Counted from the first letter of the stretch, positions 47,060 through 56,238 are shown. The stretch is 64,000 nucleotides of DNA from Cyclobacterium sp. (GCF_014762705.1 NZ_JABURL010000023.1:1-64000), one strand, 5' to 3'. Numbers and translations: made by a program. The notes: a model not told the origin generated them from the letters alone.

Positions 47060-47833
47060 ATGAAATTTATACGAAATAAATTAATACTATTCGCTTTTTT
47101 GGCTATCCTTTTTCAGGGATGTGAAGAACCAATTAGAGAGGACCCTTTTGTAGGAATAGGAGCCTCCAGGTGGGATGTGGGCAAATCTGCTAATTTTTTA
47201 CTTTCTGACGACCGGTTTACTGCCTTGGAATTGGAAATTGTATATATGGAGGGCTTCAAACCAACCAGTTTTATGGTTAGCGAGATGACGGATTTCCTTC
47301 AGGAGCTTACCTTGAAACCTGAAGGCATCCGGGTTACTGAAAGGGAGATACCAGCAGAGGGGGAGGAATTTTATACAACCGATAAAATTGCCGAATTGGA
47401 AAACCGCTACAGGGAGAGCTATAATGATGGCAATACGGTATCTGTATTTTTATTGGTGGTAGATGGGTTTTATATGCAAAATGAAGAGGAATACTTTACC
47501 ATAGGGGCGGCTTACCGGAATACCAGTATGGTCCTTTTCGGGAGAAGAATCGCCGAAAATTCTGGTGGATTCAGAAAACCTGGCAGAGGAAACCTGGAGG
47601 CTACCGTTGCACTGCATGAATTGGGACACCTTTTAGGTTTGGTAAACATAGGTACTGAAATGGTTACGCCCCATGAAGATACTGATCAAGATCGGGAGTT
47701 CCATTGTGACAATGCGGATTGTTTGATGTATTGGGCTGTAGAAACCAGTAACGTACTCAATTTTATGCAGAATTCCGTGCCCGAACTGGATGAGAATTGC
47801 AGGAATGACCTTCGGGCCAATGGGGGGAGATAA
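47060..47833 (+). CDS. metzincin-like lipoprotein metalloprotease
   Basis: 257 residues. Lipobox LFQGC with Cys21. Zinc motif HELGHLLGLVN at 186-196, where the third ligand position is Asn; downstream HCDNADCLM (215-223) matches the archaemetzincin HC-x4-C-x-M pattern with its Met-turn, but the spacing has about 18 extra residues. The third ligand may be His205 or His215. It is probably an outer-membrane or periplasmic metalloprotease with unknown substrate. It stands alone between two outer-membrane protein genes. Confidence 0.75.
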   Translation: MKFIRNKLILFAFLAILFQGCEEPIREDPFVGIGASRWDVGKSANFLLSDDRFTALELEIVYMEGFKPTSFMVSEMTDFLQELTLKPEGIRVTEREIPAEGEEFYTTDKIAELENRYRESYNDGNTVSVFLLVVDGFYMQNEEEYFTIGAAYRNTSMVLFGRRIAENSGGFRKPGRGNLEATVALHELGHLLGLVNIGTEMVTPHEDTDQDREFHCDNADCLMYWAVETSNVLNFMQNSVPELDENCRNDLRANGGR

Positions 47834-47835
47834 AA

Positions 47836-47862
47836 TTCCCGCCCTATCAATCAGGGCGGGAA
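47836..47862. terminator. bidirectional terminator between convergent genes
   Basis: Perfect 10-bp GC-rich stem (47836-47845 with 47853-47862), seven-base loop, short T/A flanks on either side. Confidence 0.8.
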
Positions 47863-47867
47863 AATGA

Positions 47868-48995
47868 TTAAAATTCATTGAAAACCGGCGTTTCTTTTTT
47901 GACGATTCTCCAGGCCAGACCTACATTCAACAGGTAATCTGCAAATGCAGCATCCCCATGGCGGTAATTGTCAGGGGTGCTGGCCGCTATATCCGTCACA
48001 CTTCTGGTTCGGTTGCGGTGCAATGCTACCGGCACATTGACGTTAATGGTGAAATTATTGATCATGTAACTGATACCTGGCTCGAAGGATATCACATACC
48101 CGGGCCTTCTAAAGCCTTCATTTCCTCCGATTAAGTCTCTTACAGGGATGCCCTCAATCCTTCCTCCAAGAGAAAGACCCAGGCCGTGTACAAACAGGGA
48201 TTTGAAAACTCCTGCTCTTAAAGCGAACTGGTCTGGTACTGCCATTATCGACTCGTTGGATAAGATTGGACTTAATGTTTCACGAAAAGTTCTGGTCCCA
48301 TTGGTTTCTCTGGGATTGATCAGGTAAAAACCATCGTAAAAAAAGACAAATTCCTTTCCCAGGAAACGCAATCCCTGCATATCGACGATTAGCCCGACTC
48401 CTCCATCCCCGGGCTGTATGGACTGATCCACGGGTCGACTTTCAGGCGCTCCTTCCGGACCGACATTGAAGAAAGTGCTACGGGCGTCATAATTCCCAGT
48501 GGGGAGTTTTAAATTGAGACCAAATGCCATATTGCCATTTTTGGCCCTATCCCCCTTAAATAGCCAGTAGCCCAACCCCAATCTCATGTCTGCTATTCCC
48601 TGAGAAAAACTAACGTGTCTTTCAGTCCGGCCATGCTCGTACAGAGAGCTCCTTTCATTGTAAACAAATGGAAGTGAAATCGCACCATATAATTGGTTAT
48701 TGAAGGCATAGCTGATATTAAAATCCACGGCATGTGACCAGTTGATTACCTCTGTATGATTGGCTACCCTGTCAGGCTCCTCGTGTGTCCCCTTAAAATG
48801 CCTGAAAGACCTGAAATACCGGTAGTTGGTGACAAAATTCCAGTCACCCTTTTGAAGGAGCTCCCCCTGATTCAGGGCATTTCCCACTCCAGAAAATTGC
48901 CTTATGGCTACACATCCCTGGGCCTTGATGTGGTTTTCCATTATTATACTTGCTAGCAATACAAGTAATAAACTTTTTATGTATATATTTTTCAT
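47868..48995 (-). CDS. predicted outer-membrane beta-barrel protein, transporter-like
   Basis: 375 residues with signal peptide (MKNIYIKSLLLVLLASIIMENHIKAQG). Alternating beta-strand pattern throughout: YAFNNQLYGAISLPFVYN, ADMRLGLGYWLFK, GLNLKLPTGNYDAR. This is the sort of protein often annotated as a phenol-degradation MetA-like or transporter-family outer-membrane protein. I recognise no specific ligand. Confidence 0.65.
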   Translation of the reverse strand: MKNIYIKSLLLVLLASIIMENHIKAQGCVAIRQFSGVGNALNQGELLQKGDWNFVTNYRYFRSFRHFKGTHEEPDRVANHTEVINWSHAVDFNISYAFNNQLYGAISLPFVYNERSSLYEHGRTERHVSFSQGIADMRLGLGYWLFKGDRAKNGNMAFGLNLKLPTGNYDARSTFFNVGPEGAPESRPVDQSIQPGDGGVGLIVDMQGLRFLGKEFVFFYDGFYLINPRETNGTRTFRETLSPILSNESIMAVPDQFALRAGVFKSLFVHGLGLSLGGRIEGIPVRDLIGGNEGFRRPGYVISFEPGISYMINNFTINVNVPVALHRNRTRSVTDIAASTPDNYRHGDAAFADYLLNVGLAWRIVKKETPVFNEF

Positions 48996-49381
48996 TGGTC
49001 GGGTATTTTCTTGATTGTTTTTGATTGGTTAATTGGCTTTCCTCTATTTTGTCCATCACTTACGGGGCCACTTCAAGCTTGATTTGAAAAGAAATTCTCC
49101 TTATATCTAACAGGTGTTGTTAGTATAGAGATTTCCTCCAAAAACTGAAAATTCATTTTTTACGCAAATTATCAGACCCTTTCAGGAACCAGTTTCCATG
49201 TCTGAAATTGTTTCAGGTGGAATGAAGCAATGCTTCCCCCATCAATATTGGGGTGGAGCCAAAATTGCATTCCTGATTATTGCAAGATGGTTGACCTTTG
49301 GTTTTTGTTGTTTATGGAAACAAGAGGAGGGAAATCACGAATTTTTTTTAAGGAAAAATTCGCGCAGGTTTCCCTGGTGCT
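48996..49381. other. 386-bp intergenic region
   Basis: No gene, RNA gene or strong repeat is seen. A plus-strand frame of 81 codons (49198-49443) has no recognisable protein character and overlaps the end of the next gene. Confidence 0.55.
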
Positions 49382-49921
49382 TTAAACCAATCTGGGAGGT
49401 GGACTTGGAAAGGGGATCAGGGTTTCCAGCCAAAAACAGGTGAAAAAACTATTCCAATTCATCCTGTTGACTGATGGTTTTGAAAAGACAAATTGAAAAA
49501 GTGGTTTAATGTAATCTTTTAAGGAAGTTTGTGAAATGACCTGGTCATTTTGAGAGTCAGAACTGTTTTCAGGTAGGATTGTAAGGATCCATTGCTTGGT
49601 ATTGATTTCCAATTTGATTTTGGCCATATCGGGAACATATACCAATTCAAAGGTGTCATCTTTAAAACGTTTTTGTATGGCCCTGTAGGCTTTACCGTCT
49701 TTGGTAAAAGGAATGTTGGTCAGCTGAAAACCTTCCTCATCAAAGGAATAGGGGAGTTTCATGGGGATTTTCATGACCTTCTTATTGGAGAAGTCTTCCT
49801 GATACACCCTTTCAGTCCAATCCTTTTCTATCTTGTATTGGTATACCTTGTGAAATACATGGTACCCAAAATGATAGACTATGAAACAAAATAACAGCGA
49901 TATGGCAATAAAAGGCCTCAT
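49382..49921 (-). CDS. membrane-anchored hypothetical protein
   Basis: 179 residues with one N-terminal hydrophobic helix (about 3-24). The soluble part contains MKIPMKLPYSFDEEGFQLTNIPF and FKDDTFELVYVPDMAKIKLEI, a beta-rich pattern. No family recognised. The last 40 residues (FTCFWLETLIPFPSPPPRLV) have an odd composition, which may reflect an altered stop. Confidence 0.55.
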   Translation of the reverse strand: MRPFIAISLLFCFIVYHFGYHVFHKVYQYKIEKDWTERVYQEDFSNKKVMKIPMKLPYSFDEEGFQLTNIPFTKDGKAYRAIQKRFKDDTFELVYVPDMAKIKLEINTKQWILTILPENSSDSQNDQVISQTSLKDYIKPLFQFVFSKPSVNRMNWNSFFTCFWLETLIPFPSPPPRLV

Positions 49922-50007
49922 TTCTCAGAATATAGCCTAAATCTATAAAAATTTCCGGTAAAGAAATTGAGGAAGGATGAATATATTTTTTTTATTTCCC
50001 GAGACGG

Positions 50008-50262
50008 TTAGTCCTTAACTTCTTCATAGTCAATATAATCTCCTCCAGAAATATTTCCGGAAGTGCCTTTTTTGCCTTTCCCAGGTACAAAATCAACATT
50101 TACATTTCCATCTTTGGGTTTATTTTTTTTTCTGGCCTCTTCCCTTTGAGCTTCCTGAACCTGATCGGCAAACTTCTTTAGTTTGCTATTCAAAAAGTAC
50201 CGTAGCAAACTTGAAAAGATCCAACCCAAAGCAATAAAGAAGATTATTATTTTTAAAATCAT
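50008..50262 (-). CDS. DUF4834-family small membrane protein
   Basis: 84 residues from ATG at 50262: hydrophobic helix (about 2-20), a charged helix (KFADQVQEAQREEARKK), a Gly/Lys linker and DYIDYEEVKD, the C-terminal end typical of DUF4834. Function unknown; phylum-specific. An upstream ATG at 50298 is possible. Confidence 0.75.
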   Translation of the reverse strand: MILKIIIFFIALGWIFSSLLRYFLNSKLKKFADQVQEAQREEARKKNKPKDGNVNVDFVPGKGKKGTSGNISGGDYIDYEEVKD

Positions 50263-50413
50263 GATGACCAATTTTGAAAATGCACGAAATCCGACCAATA
50301 GTTAAACATCAACCTATTTTTTTAACGGATAATTCCTTTTTTCCATTCAATATTAAGGGAAAAATTATATAAAAACCAATCTGTAACCTGCAAAACAAAA
50401 AGGTAAAAAATAG

Positions 50414-50438
50414 CCCGGCCCTGTTTAAAAGGGCCGGG
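50414..50438 (-). terminator. rho-independent terminator of carB
   Basis: Perfect 9-bp GC-rich stem (50414-50422 with 50430-50438), then T-rich sequence on the minus strand. Confidence 0.85.
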
Positions 50439-50458
50439 AATTGAAAATAAAACCAGGT

Positions 50459-53278
50459 TTACCTACTAAGGTAAAGATTTCTTTCAGCAAAGATTTTAAG
50501 AAAATAATCGTCCATTAAGTCATCAATAAAGTAAATAGCTTCTCCTGTAGATTTCATTTCAGGTCCCAATTCTTTATTGACATTGGGAAATTTGTGAAAA
50601 GAAAATACAGGTTCTTTAATGGCATAACCTTTTTTGACTGGCGCAAAATTGAAGTCTCTGACTTTCTTTTCTCCAAGCATCACTTTGGTGGCAAAATTGA
50701 CATAGGGCTCCTGATACGCTTTACAGATAAAAGGCACAGTTCTGGAAGCTCTTGGGTTGGCTTCGATGATATAGACCTTATCGTTTTTGATGGCAAACTG
50801 AATGTTGATCAGTCCCTTGGTTTGCAGTGCAAGAGCGATTTTTTCAGTGTATGTCTCTATTTGGCGGATTACAAGGTCCCCCAGATTGTAAGGAGGTAGA
50901 ACAGCATAGGAATCTCCTGAATGGATGCCTGCGGGCTCTATGTGTTGCATGATCCCGATGATATAAACATGCTCACCATCACAAATGGCATCTGCTTCAG
51001 CCTCTATGGCACCTTCCAGAAAGTGATCCAGTAGAATTTCATTGTTAGGAATGTCCCGAAGTACATCTACCACATGTTGTTCCAGTTCCTTCTCGTTGAT
51101 TACGATTTTCATTCCCTGCCCGCCAAGTACATAGGAAGGCCTTACGAGAAGGGGAAAGCCTATGGTCTTACAGAGCTCCAGTGCCTCATCTGTACTGTGT
51201 ATGGTGCCAAATTCAGGATAGGGAATGTCATTTTCTTTAAGTAAGTTGGAAAATCTACCCCTGTCTTCAGCCAGGTCCAGAGCCTTGAAGCTGGTTCCCA
51301 AAATAGGTATATTGTACTTATCCAGCTTTTCGGCCAATTTCAATGCCGTTTGACCACCCAGCTGCACAATTACTCCGATTGGGTTTTCATGCAGGATAAT
51401 TTCATAAATGTGCTCCCAAAAGACGGGCTCAAAATAAAGTTTATCCGCAACGTCAAAATCAGTAGAAACCGTCTCGGGATTACAATTGATCATGATGGTC
51501 TCATATCCACATTCCTTCGCGGCTAAAACGCCATGTACACAGGAATAATCAAATTCAATACCCTGACCAACGCGGTTTGGGCCAGAGCCTAAAACCACCA
51601 CTTTTTTCCTGTCAGATACCGGAGATTCATTTTCATCTCCAAAACTGGAATAGAAGTAGGGGGTTTTGGCCTCAAATTCGGCGGCACAGGTATCCACTAA
51701 TTTGAATACCCTTTTAATTCCCATTTCATCTCTTCTTTTGTAAAATACCTCGCTTTCAAGGCATCCCAACAGATGGGCAATTTGTCGATCGGCATATCCC
51801 TTGTGTTTGGCTTTTTTCATCAGATCAAAACTGATGCTTTGAAGGGTTTCTTTTGCCAGGGTAATGTCCAAATGGACCAATTCTTCAATTTGTTTGAGGA
51901 ACCATTTATCGATTTTGGTCAGGTCTTGTATGGTCCGGAATGAGATCCCCAATTTGAAGGCATCGTAAATATGAAACAACCTGTTCCAACTGGGGTTGGC
52001 CAGACTGTACAATATTTCATCCTGATTTTTGAGCTCTTTGCCATCTGCACCAAGTCCATTCCTCTTGATTTCAAGAGATTGACAGGCCTTTTGCAGGGCT
52101 TCCTGAAAATTCCTGCCAATCCCCATGACTTCTCCAACAGCCTTCATGGAAAGTCCGAGCTTCCGGTTGGAACCTTTAAATTTATCAAAGTTCCATCTTG
52201 GGATTTTGACGATTACATAATCTATGGCAGGCTCAAAATAGGCAGAGGTGTTGCCTGTGATACTGTTTTTCAGCTCGTCCAGGTTATAACCTACAGCTAG
52301 CTTGGCAGCAACCTTGGCAATAGGGTATCCGGTTGCCTTAGAAGCCAAAGCAGATGATCGGGATACCCTTGGGTTGATCTCTACACCAATAATGGTTTGG
52401 TTATCGGGGCTTACTGCAAATTGCACATTACATCCACCTGCAAAATTCCCTATGCCATTCATCATGCGGATGGCCATGTTTCTCATTTTTTGATAAACCG
52501 TATCGGGAAGCGTCATGGCCGGGGCTACTGTAATGGAGTCCCCTGTATGCACCCCCATGGGGTCAAAGTTCTCAATGGAACAGATGACGACCATATTGCC
52601 AATATTGTCACGCAGTACCTCAAGCTCATATTCCTTCCAGCCCAAAATGCTTTGTTCTACAAGTACCTCATGGGTAGGGGAGGCCTTTAATCCTGCACTC
52701 AGTGCCTCCTCGAAACTATCCGGCCCGTCTACAAAACCTCCGCCGGTTCCTCCCAATGTATAGGAAGGTCGAATAACCAACGGAAACCCAATTTCCTGTG
52801 CAATCTCTTTACCTTGCAAAAATGAAGTAGCTGTTCTCCCTATACAGACATTGATATCGAGTTTGCCCAACAGGGCTTTAAATTTTTCCCGGTTTTCTGC
52901 AGTGTCAATGGCATCAATGTCCACACCAATCATTCTGGTGTTGAATCTTTCCCAAATACCTGCTTTGTCACAATCAATGGCCAGGTTTAGAGCGGTCTGA
53001 CCTCCCATAGTAGGCAGCACACAGTCTATGTCCGGATGCTCCTTTAAGATTTGTACAATGGATTTTTTTTCAAGTGGCAACAGATAAACATTGTCTGCCG
53101 TTACCGGATCGGTCATGATGGTGGCAGGATTTGAATTGATCAGGGTTACTATTATGCCTTCTTCCCTTAGGGATCTGGCAGCTTGTGATCCTGCATAGTC
53201 AAATTCACAGGCCTGTCCGATGATTATTGGGCCGCTTCCGATGATAAGAACATGTTTGATGCTACTGTCTTTTGGCAT
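50459..53278 (-). CDS. carB: carbamoyl-phosphate synthase large subunit, lacking the MGS domain
   Basis: 939 residues against about 1070 in E. coli. Both ATP-grasp halves are present: IGSGPIIIGQACEFDYAG and LGSGPNRVGQGIEFDYSC mark the two halves, with LGGTGGGF and LGGQGM glycine loops. The chain ends at MKSTGEAIYFIDDLMDDYFL-KIFAERNLYLSR, just where the C-terminal methylglyoxal-synthase-like allosteric domain normally begins. It makes carbamoyl phosphate for pyrimidines and arginine. carA is not in the window. Confidence 0.95.
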   Translation of the reverse strand: MPKDSSIKHVLIIGSGPIIIGQACEFDYAGSQAARSLREEGIIVTLINSNPATIMTDPVTADNVYLLPLEKKSIVQILKEHPDIDCVLPTMGGQTALNLAIDCDKAGIWERFNTRMIGVDIDAIDTAENREKFKALLGKLDINVCIGRTATSFLQGKEIAQEIGFPLVIRPSYTLGGTGGGFVDGPDSFEEALSAGLKASPTHEVLVEQSILGWKEYELEVLRDNIGNMVVICSIENFDPMGVHTGDSITVAPAMTLPDTVYQKMRNMAIRMMNGIGNFAGGCNVQFAVSPDNQTIIGVEINPRVSRSSALASKATGYPIAKVAAKLAVGYNLDELKNSITGNTSAYFEPAIDYVIVKIPRWNFDKFKGSNRKLGLSMKAVGEVMGIGRNFQEALQKACQSLEIKRNGLGADGKELKNQDEILYSLANPSWNRLFHIYDAFKLGISFRTIQDLTKIDKWFLKQIEELVHLDITLAKETLQSISFDLMKKAKHKGYADRQIAHLLGCLESEVFYKRRDEMGIKRVFKLVDTCAAEFEAKTPYFYSSFGDENESPVSDRKKVVVLGSGPNRVGQGIEFDYSCVHGVLAAKECGYETIMINCNPETVSTDFDVADKLYFEPVFWEHIYEIILHENPIGVIVQLGGQTALKLAEKLDKYNIPILGTSFKALDLAEDRGRFSNLLKENDIPYPEFGTIHSTDEALELCKTIGFPLLVRPSYVLGGQGMKIVINEKELEQHVVDVLRDIPNNEILLDHFLEGAIEAEADAICDGEHVYIIGIMQHIEPAGIHSGDSYAVLPPYNLGDLVIRQIETYTEKIALALQTKGLINIQFAIKNDKVYIIEANPRASRTVPFICKAYQEPYVNFATKVMLGEKKVRDFNFAPVKKGYAIKEPVFSFHKFPNVNKELGPEMKSTGEAIYFIDDLMDDYFLKIFAERNLYLSR

Positions 53279-53320
53279 GCTGAGGTTTTTTCAAGTGGTT
53301 TACATTTGGCTAAATTGGTG

Positions 53321-53328
53321 CAAAATTA
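53321..53328 (-). promoter_or_regulatory. putative carB -7 element
   Basis: TAATTTTG on the minus strand (53328-53321) fits TAnnTTTG about 43 bases before the ATG; the -33 element is unclear. Confidence 0.35.
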
Positions 53329-53530
53329 AACAAATTTCTTAAAGATGCACGGGAAAGTCCGATTTAACCTGCTCTTCAATGTTTAGGGGAGGGAGGAAAG
53401 CACCATACAGGATCCTGGGGCTCGGTTTTGAGCTTGAAAAATGGCTTGAATTCCGTAGCCCCATCCAGTGTTCGAAAACGTGAGTCAAGAGACGGGGTGC
53501 ACTATTTCAATTTATTTTACTACATTTATT

Positions 53531-54148
53531 ATGAAAACAACAAAAACTATGAGTAAAAGCACGGAAGCCAGGTTTAAAAAGACCCTTGAAGACTTTGATG
53601 CCATTAATAGAGAGGACCCCAATAAGGAATTGGTAAATGGACAATCCTTTCCCAAAGAACTGATATATGGTATCCGGATGTCTGAAATGTTGATGGAAAC
53701 CTACCCGGATTCGGATGAATTACTTCGCCTGGCTGCCAGATGCCAGCACATCAAGCGATGGGCTATTCCCAGGGAGGATTACCCCATGGACAGAAAAGGA
53801 TACCTGCTCTGGAGAACCAAGCTCAAGCAGTTCCATGGAGAAATGGCCGGGAAAATCATGGAGCAAAATGGTTATACCGAAGAGGATATAAAAAAAGTAG
53901 ATGACTTGTTAAACAAAAGAAGGTTAAAAACCGACCCTGAAACACAGGCATTGGAGGATGTGATTTGCCTGGTTTTTTTGAAGTTTTATTTTAAGGAGTT
54001 TATCCATAAACATGAACATGAGGAACCAAAGCTTGTGGGAATACTCCAAAAAACCTGGAACAAAATGTCTGTTAAAGGGAAAGAAAAAGCTTTATCCATG
54101 CCGCATTCCCCGGAAGCAAAAACATTACTGAACAAAGCACTGAGCTAA
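53531..54148 (+). CDS. DUF4202-family protein
   Basis: 205 residues. All-helical. Conserved-looking stretches: RFKKTLEDFDAINREDPN, LAARCQHIKRWAIPREDYPMDR, WRTKLKQFHGEMAGKIM and LEDVICLVFLKFYF. The His-containing helices recall HD-like metal sites, but this is inference. DUF4202 has no assigned function. Start chosen at MKTTKTMSK; the second Met at 53549 is also possible. Confidence 0.8.
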   Translation: MKTTKTMSKSTEARFKKTLEDFDAINREDPNKELVNGQSFPKELIYGIRMSEMLMETYPDSDELLRLAARCQHIKRWAIPREDYPMDRKGYLLWRTKLKQFHGEMAGKIMEQNGYTEEDIKKVDDLLNKRRLKTDPETQALEDVICLVFLKFYFKEFIHKHEHEEPKLVGILQKTWNKMSVKGKEKALSMPHSPEAKTLLNKALS

Positions 54149-54156
54149 ATTGCGGC

Positions 54157-55101
54157 TCAGGACATCAGGGAAAGGCATACGTCAACATCTTTTTTAATGG
54201 CAGATAGGATGGTTGATTTTGACGCGGTGGGTTTGCTGTTTCCATGTTCTGCACCTCCCAGGTCGTATTCTACATGAAGGATTTTGGGAAGGTTTCCCTT
54301 GAAACCAGGATGGTCTTTAAGTAAGTTAAAATTGACATGCCCTTCACCCATGGGTACATTCACAGGTTTGTCGCCTTTTCCTTCCGGGTTTCCCCAGACA
54401 AAATCTTTCAGATCGAAACTTCGGATTTTATCAGCAATCAGCCGGTAGGCGTTTTCATGAGACTGATATCCTTCAACGGTAGCGTGTCGCAAGTCAAATT
54501 GAATTCCAATATGCTCGGGCTGAATACCATCCAGCAGGTGGTGGATTTCCCATACAGAGCCACCCACTCTTTTGCCGGCATGGTTTTGGTAATGACCATT
54601 AACGCCATGCTTTTCATGTAAATCAGCCAATTTTCGCATGGAAACATTCAGGGTCTTCAGTTCTTCAAGGATGTCTTTTGAAGTGAAGGAAAGGTATCCC
54701 ATTCTATAATCCCTGATCCCTTCCCCTGCCAGCATCCTCAAAAACTCATCCATCTCATTCATTTGGTAGACATTCATGTCTGTGGTAAGGACCGGCCTGC
54801 TGAGTTTAAGGTTTTCACTGGCACTGACTATACCAGGTAACTTGCTCTTGATTTCATCTTTATCGAAAAAACCATTTTTCCGCACAGGCAGGTCAATCCC
54901 ATCAAAACCCAAGGATTTAACAGTTTCCGGTATTTCGCCAAGCGGCAGCCATTGAAGGACTTTTGTAAAAAGATAAAGCGGGCCTGAAGTCGCAGCTTTA
55001 TTATTTGTTAATGAAAACTGGTTGGAAGCAAGGATTTCTGGGCTTACAAACCCTGCTGCTGCTACAGACAATATTTTTTTAAATGAGGATCTTCGGTTCA
55101 T
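54157..55101 (-). CDS. exported sugar phosphate isomerase/epimerase-like TIM barrel
   Basis: 314 residues. Start NRRSSFKKILSVAAAG resembles a Tat signal. The rest is an AP-endonuclease-2/xylose-isomerase-like barrel with GFDGIDLPVR, HYQNHAG, GIQFDLRHATVEG and LHVEYDLGG. Exported barrels of this type are common with 3-keto-sugar catabolism genes in Bacteroidetes; a DUF1080 gene is at 3703-4644 but not linked. Substrate unknown. Confidence 0.8.
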   Translation of the reverse strand: MNRRSSFKKILSVAAAGFVSPEILASNQFSLTNNKAATSGPLYLFTKVLQWLPLGEIPETVKSLGFDGIDLPVRKNGFFDKDEIKSKLPGIVSASENLKLSRPVLTTDMNVYQMNEMDEFLRMLAGEGIRDYRMGYLSFTSKDILEELKTLNVSMRKLADLHEKHGVNGHYQNHAGKRVGGSVWEIHHLLDGIQPEHIGIQFDLRHATVEGYQSHENAYRLIADKIRSFDLKDFVWGNPEGKGDKPVNVPMGEGHVNFNLLKDHPGFKGNLPKILHVEYDLGGAEHGNSKPTASKSTILSAIKKDVDVCLSLMS

Positions 55102-55185
55102 ACTGGGCTAGATTGAAAATTGTTTGCTCTTAGGTTCAAGTTAAGGTTTTAAAGAATTTACTCCAACATTTTCGAAAAATCTTAC

Positions 55186-55830
55186 TTAAGGGGATTCTAA
55201 ATTAGATATCATTTCGATTGCCGAATCCCGGGTCATGCCGCCCGGATTAAGTCCGGGCTCTCCCTCGGGAACAGGCAGGGATAAATCTTCAAAATGCTTT
55301 TTCCAAACAGGGAATACCTGTCCTGTTTCAGGATCATTATAGGTCATGGGCGGGGTTTGGAATATCCCTTTTCCCCTATTGGCTTTTTTAAAGGCCAAAT
55401 GAATCAGTTCCGAACAATAATACGCATCATTTTCCATGTCAAATGCCATGTCATAAGGTTTGCCTATCAATGATTTGGCATGCTTTAGGGCTACAGGAAT
55501 TAATTTTCTGTAGGGGCTTTTTAACCTGCCCACGTGCACGCTTGGATTTCCTGATGGTGTTGTGTGGCGGTATAAAAAGGTGTCCAGGGGAGTCAGACTT
55601 ACTCCCTCCCGGATGGCCTCGATTACCATCCATTGACCTTTTTCTTTTAAAAGTAGCCCATTGTGAGAAAACTGCCGGCCCTCATAGGCAGTGGTGACTT
55701 TTCTGATGGCAGTACAAAAATCTCCGCAATCCCCATTTTGGAATAGGATATCTCCTTCTTTCCATTCAATATCCACGGAATTTTCCCCACAGCCAAGGAC
55801 CAAAAAACAACAGATCAAGTAGATGGGCAT
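55186..55830 (-). CDS. YiiX/YebB-like permuted papain-fold lipoprotein
   Basis: 214 residues with a lipobox LVLGC (Cys14) and the NlpC/P60-related YiiX fold: GDILFQNGDCGDF, FSHNGLLL (His56) and AYYCSELIHLAF (Cys139) give the permuted Cys-His pair. Possible amidase or lipid-processing enzyme of the envelope. From the annotated ATG the signal peptide is short and uncharged; an ATG at 55850 with A10 would need one more A to be in frame (MKKKNFTMPIYLICC), a better signal peptide. Confidence 0.8.
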   Translation of the reverse strand: MPIYLICCFLVLGCGENSVDIEWKEGDILFQNGDCGDFCTAIRKVTTAYEGRQFSHNGLLLKEKGQWMVIEAIREGVSLTPLDTFLYRHTTPSGNPSVHVGRLKSPYRKLIPVALKHAKSLIGKPYDMAFDMENDAYYCSELIHLAFKKANRGKGIFQTPPMTYNDPETGQVFPVWKKHFEDLSLPVPEGEPGLNPGGMTRDSAIEMISNLESP

Positions 55831-55837
55831 GGTGAAA

Positions 55838-55847
55838 TTTTTTTTTT
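55838..55847 (-). other. A10 homopolymer at the start of the YiiX-like gene
   Basis: Ten consecutive T on the plus strand (A10 in the coding strand) between the ATG at 55850 and the ATG at 55830. With ten A the upstream start hits a stop within twelve codons; with eleven it would enter the lipoprotein frame. Confidence 0.7.
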
Positions 55848-55952
55848 CATGTGTTTATAATTTGCTTTTAATAGGCCACATGGAATCTTTGACGTTTAAA
55901 ATAATCATTGCCCTGTGTGTTTAATGATGATTTTAATCGTGTCGATTTCATC
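55845..55952 (-). repeat. inverted-pair intergenic repeat, copy B (without insert)
   Basis: The complement of this 108-bp stretch matches 46775-46902 except for three substitutions and the absent 20-base palindrome. It fills the gap between the 95-residue membrane protein gene and the YiiX-like gene and ends at an ATG context. Confidence 0.9.
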
Positions 55953-56238
55953 ACACCAAAATAAAGAACAGCAAGGCCACTGCAAGTACCAAAACCATTT
56001 TTTTAGCCTTTTCTTTTTGTATTTCACCTATGTTCCGTCTCCTTAATACAAGTACAGATAAACTTAGTCCAAACAATTGTAAAGCCAGACCAAGTCCAGT
56101 AAAAAGGTTGTTATAAGCGATTACATTCCATTGCATGGCAATTACAACCAAGGGGACCATGCAACAGACTATACCGGCTAACCCAAAAAGAAAGGATTTT
56201 TGAAGCAGGCTATCTACGTTCATTTCTTTCCAGTTCAT
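55951..56238 (-). CDS. small integral membrane protein, unknown
   Basis: 95 residues with three predicted transmembrane helices (about 14-33, 41-62, 78-95) and a short RRRNIGEIQKEKAKK cytoplasmic loop. The first residues (MNWKEMNVDSLLQK) are polar. The family is not recognised. Its ATG overlaps the stop of the PolX-like gene (ATGA), so it is translated with it. Confidence 0.65.
   Translation of the reverse strand: MNWKEMNVDSLLQKSFLFGLAGIVCCMVPLVVIAMQWNVIAYNNLFTGLGLALQLFGLSLSVLVLRRRNIGEIQKEKAKKMVLVLAVALLFFILV

Noticed and set aside
49198-49443. 81-codon plus-strand frame as a gene
   Set aside because: Overlaps the end of the minus-strand gene and lacks protein-like features.
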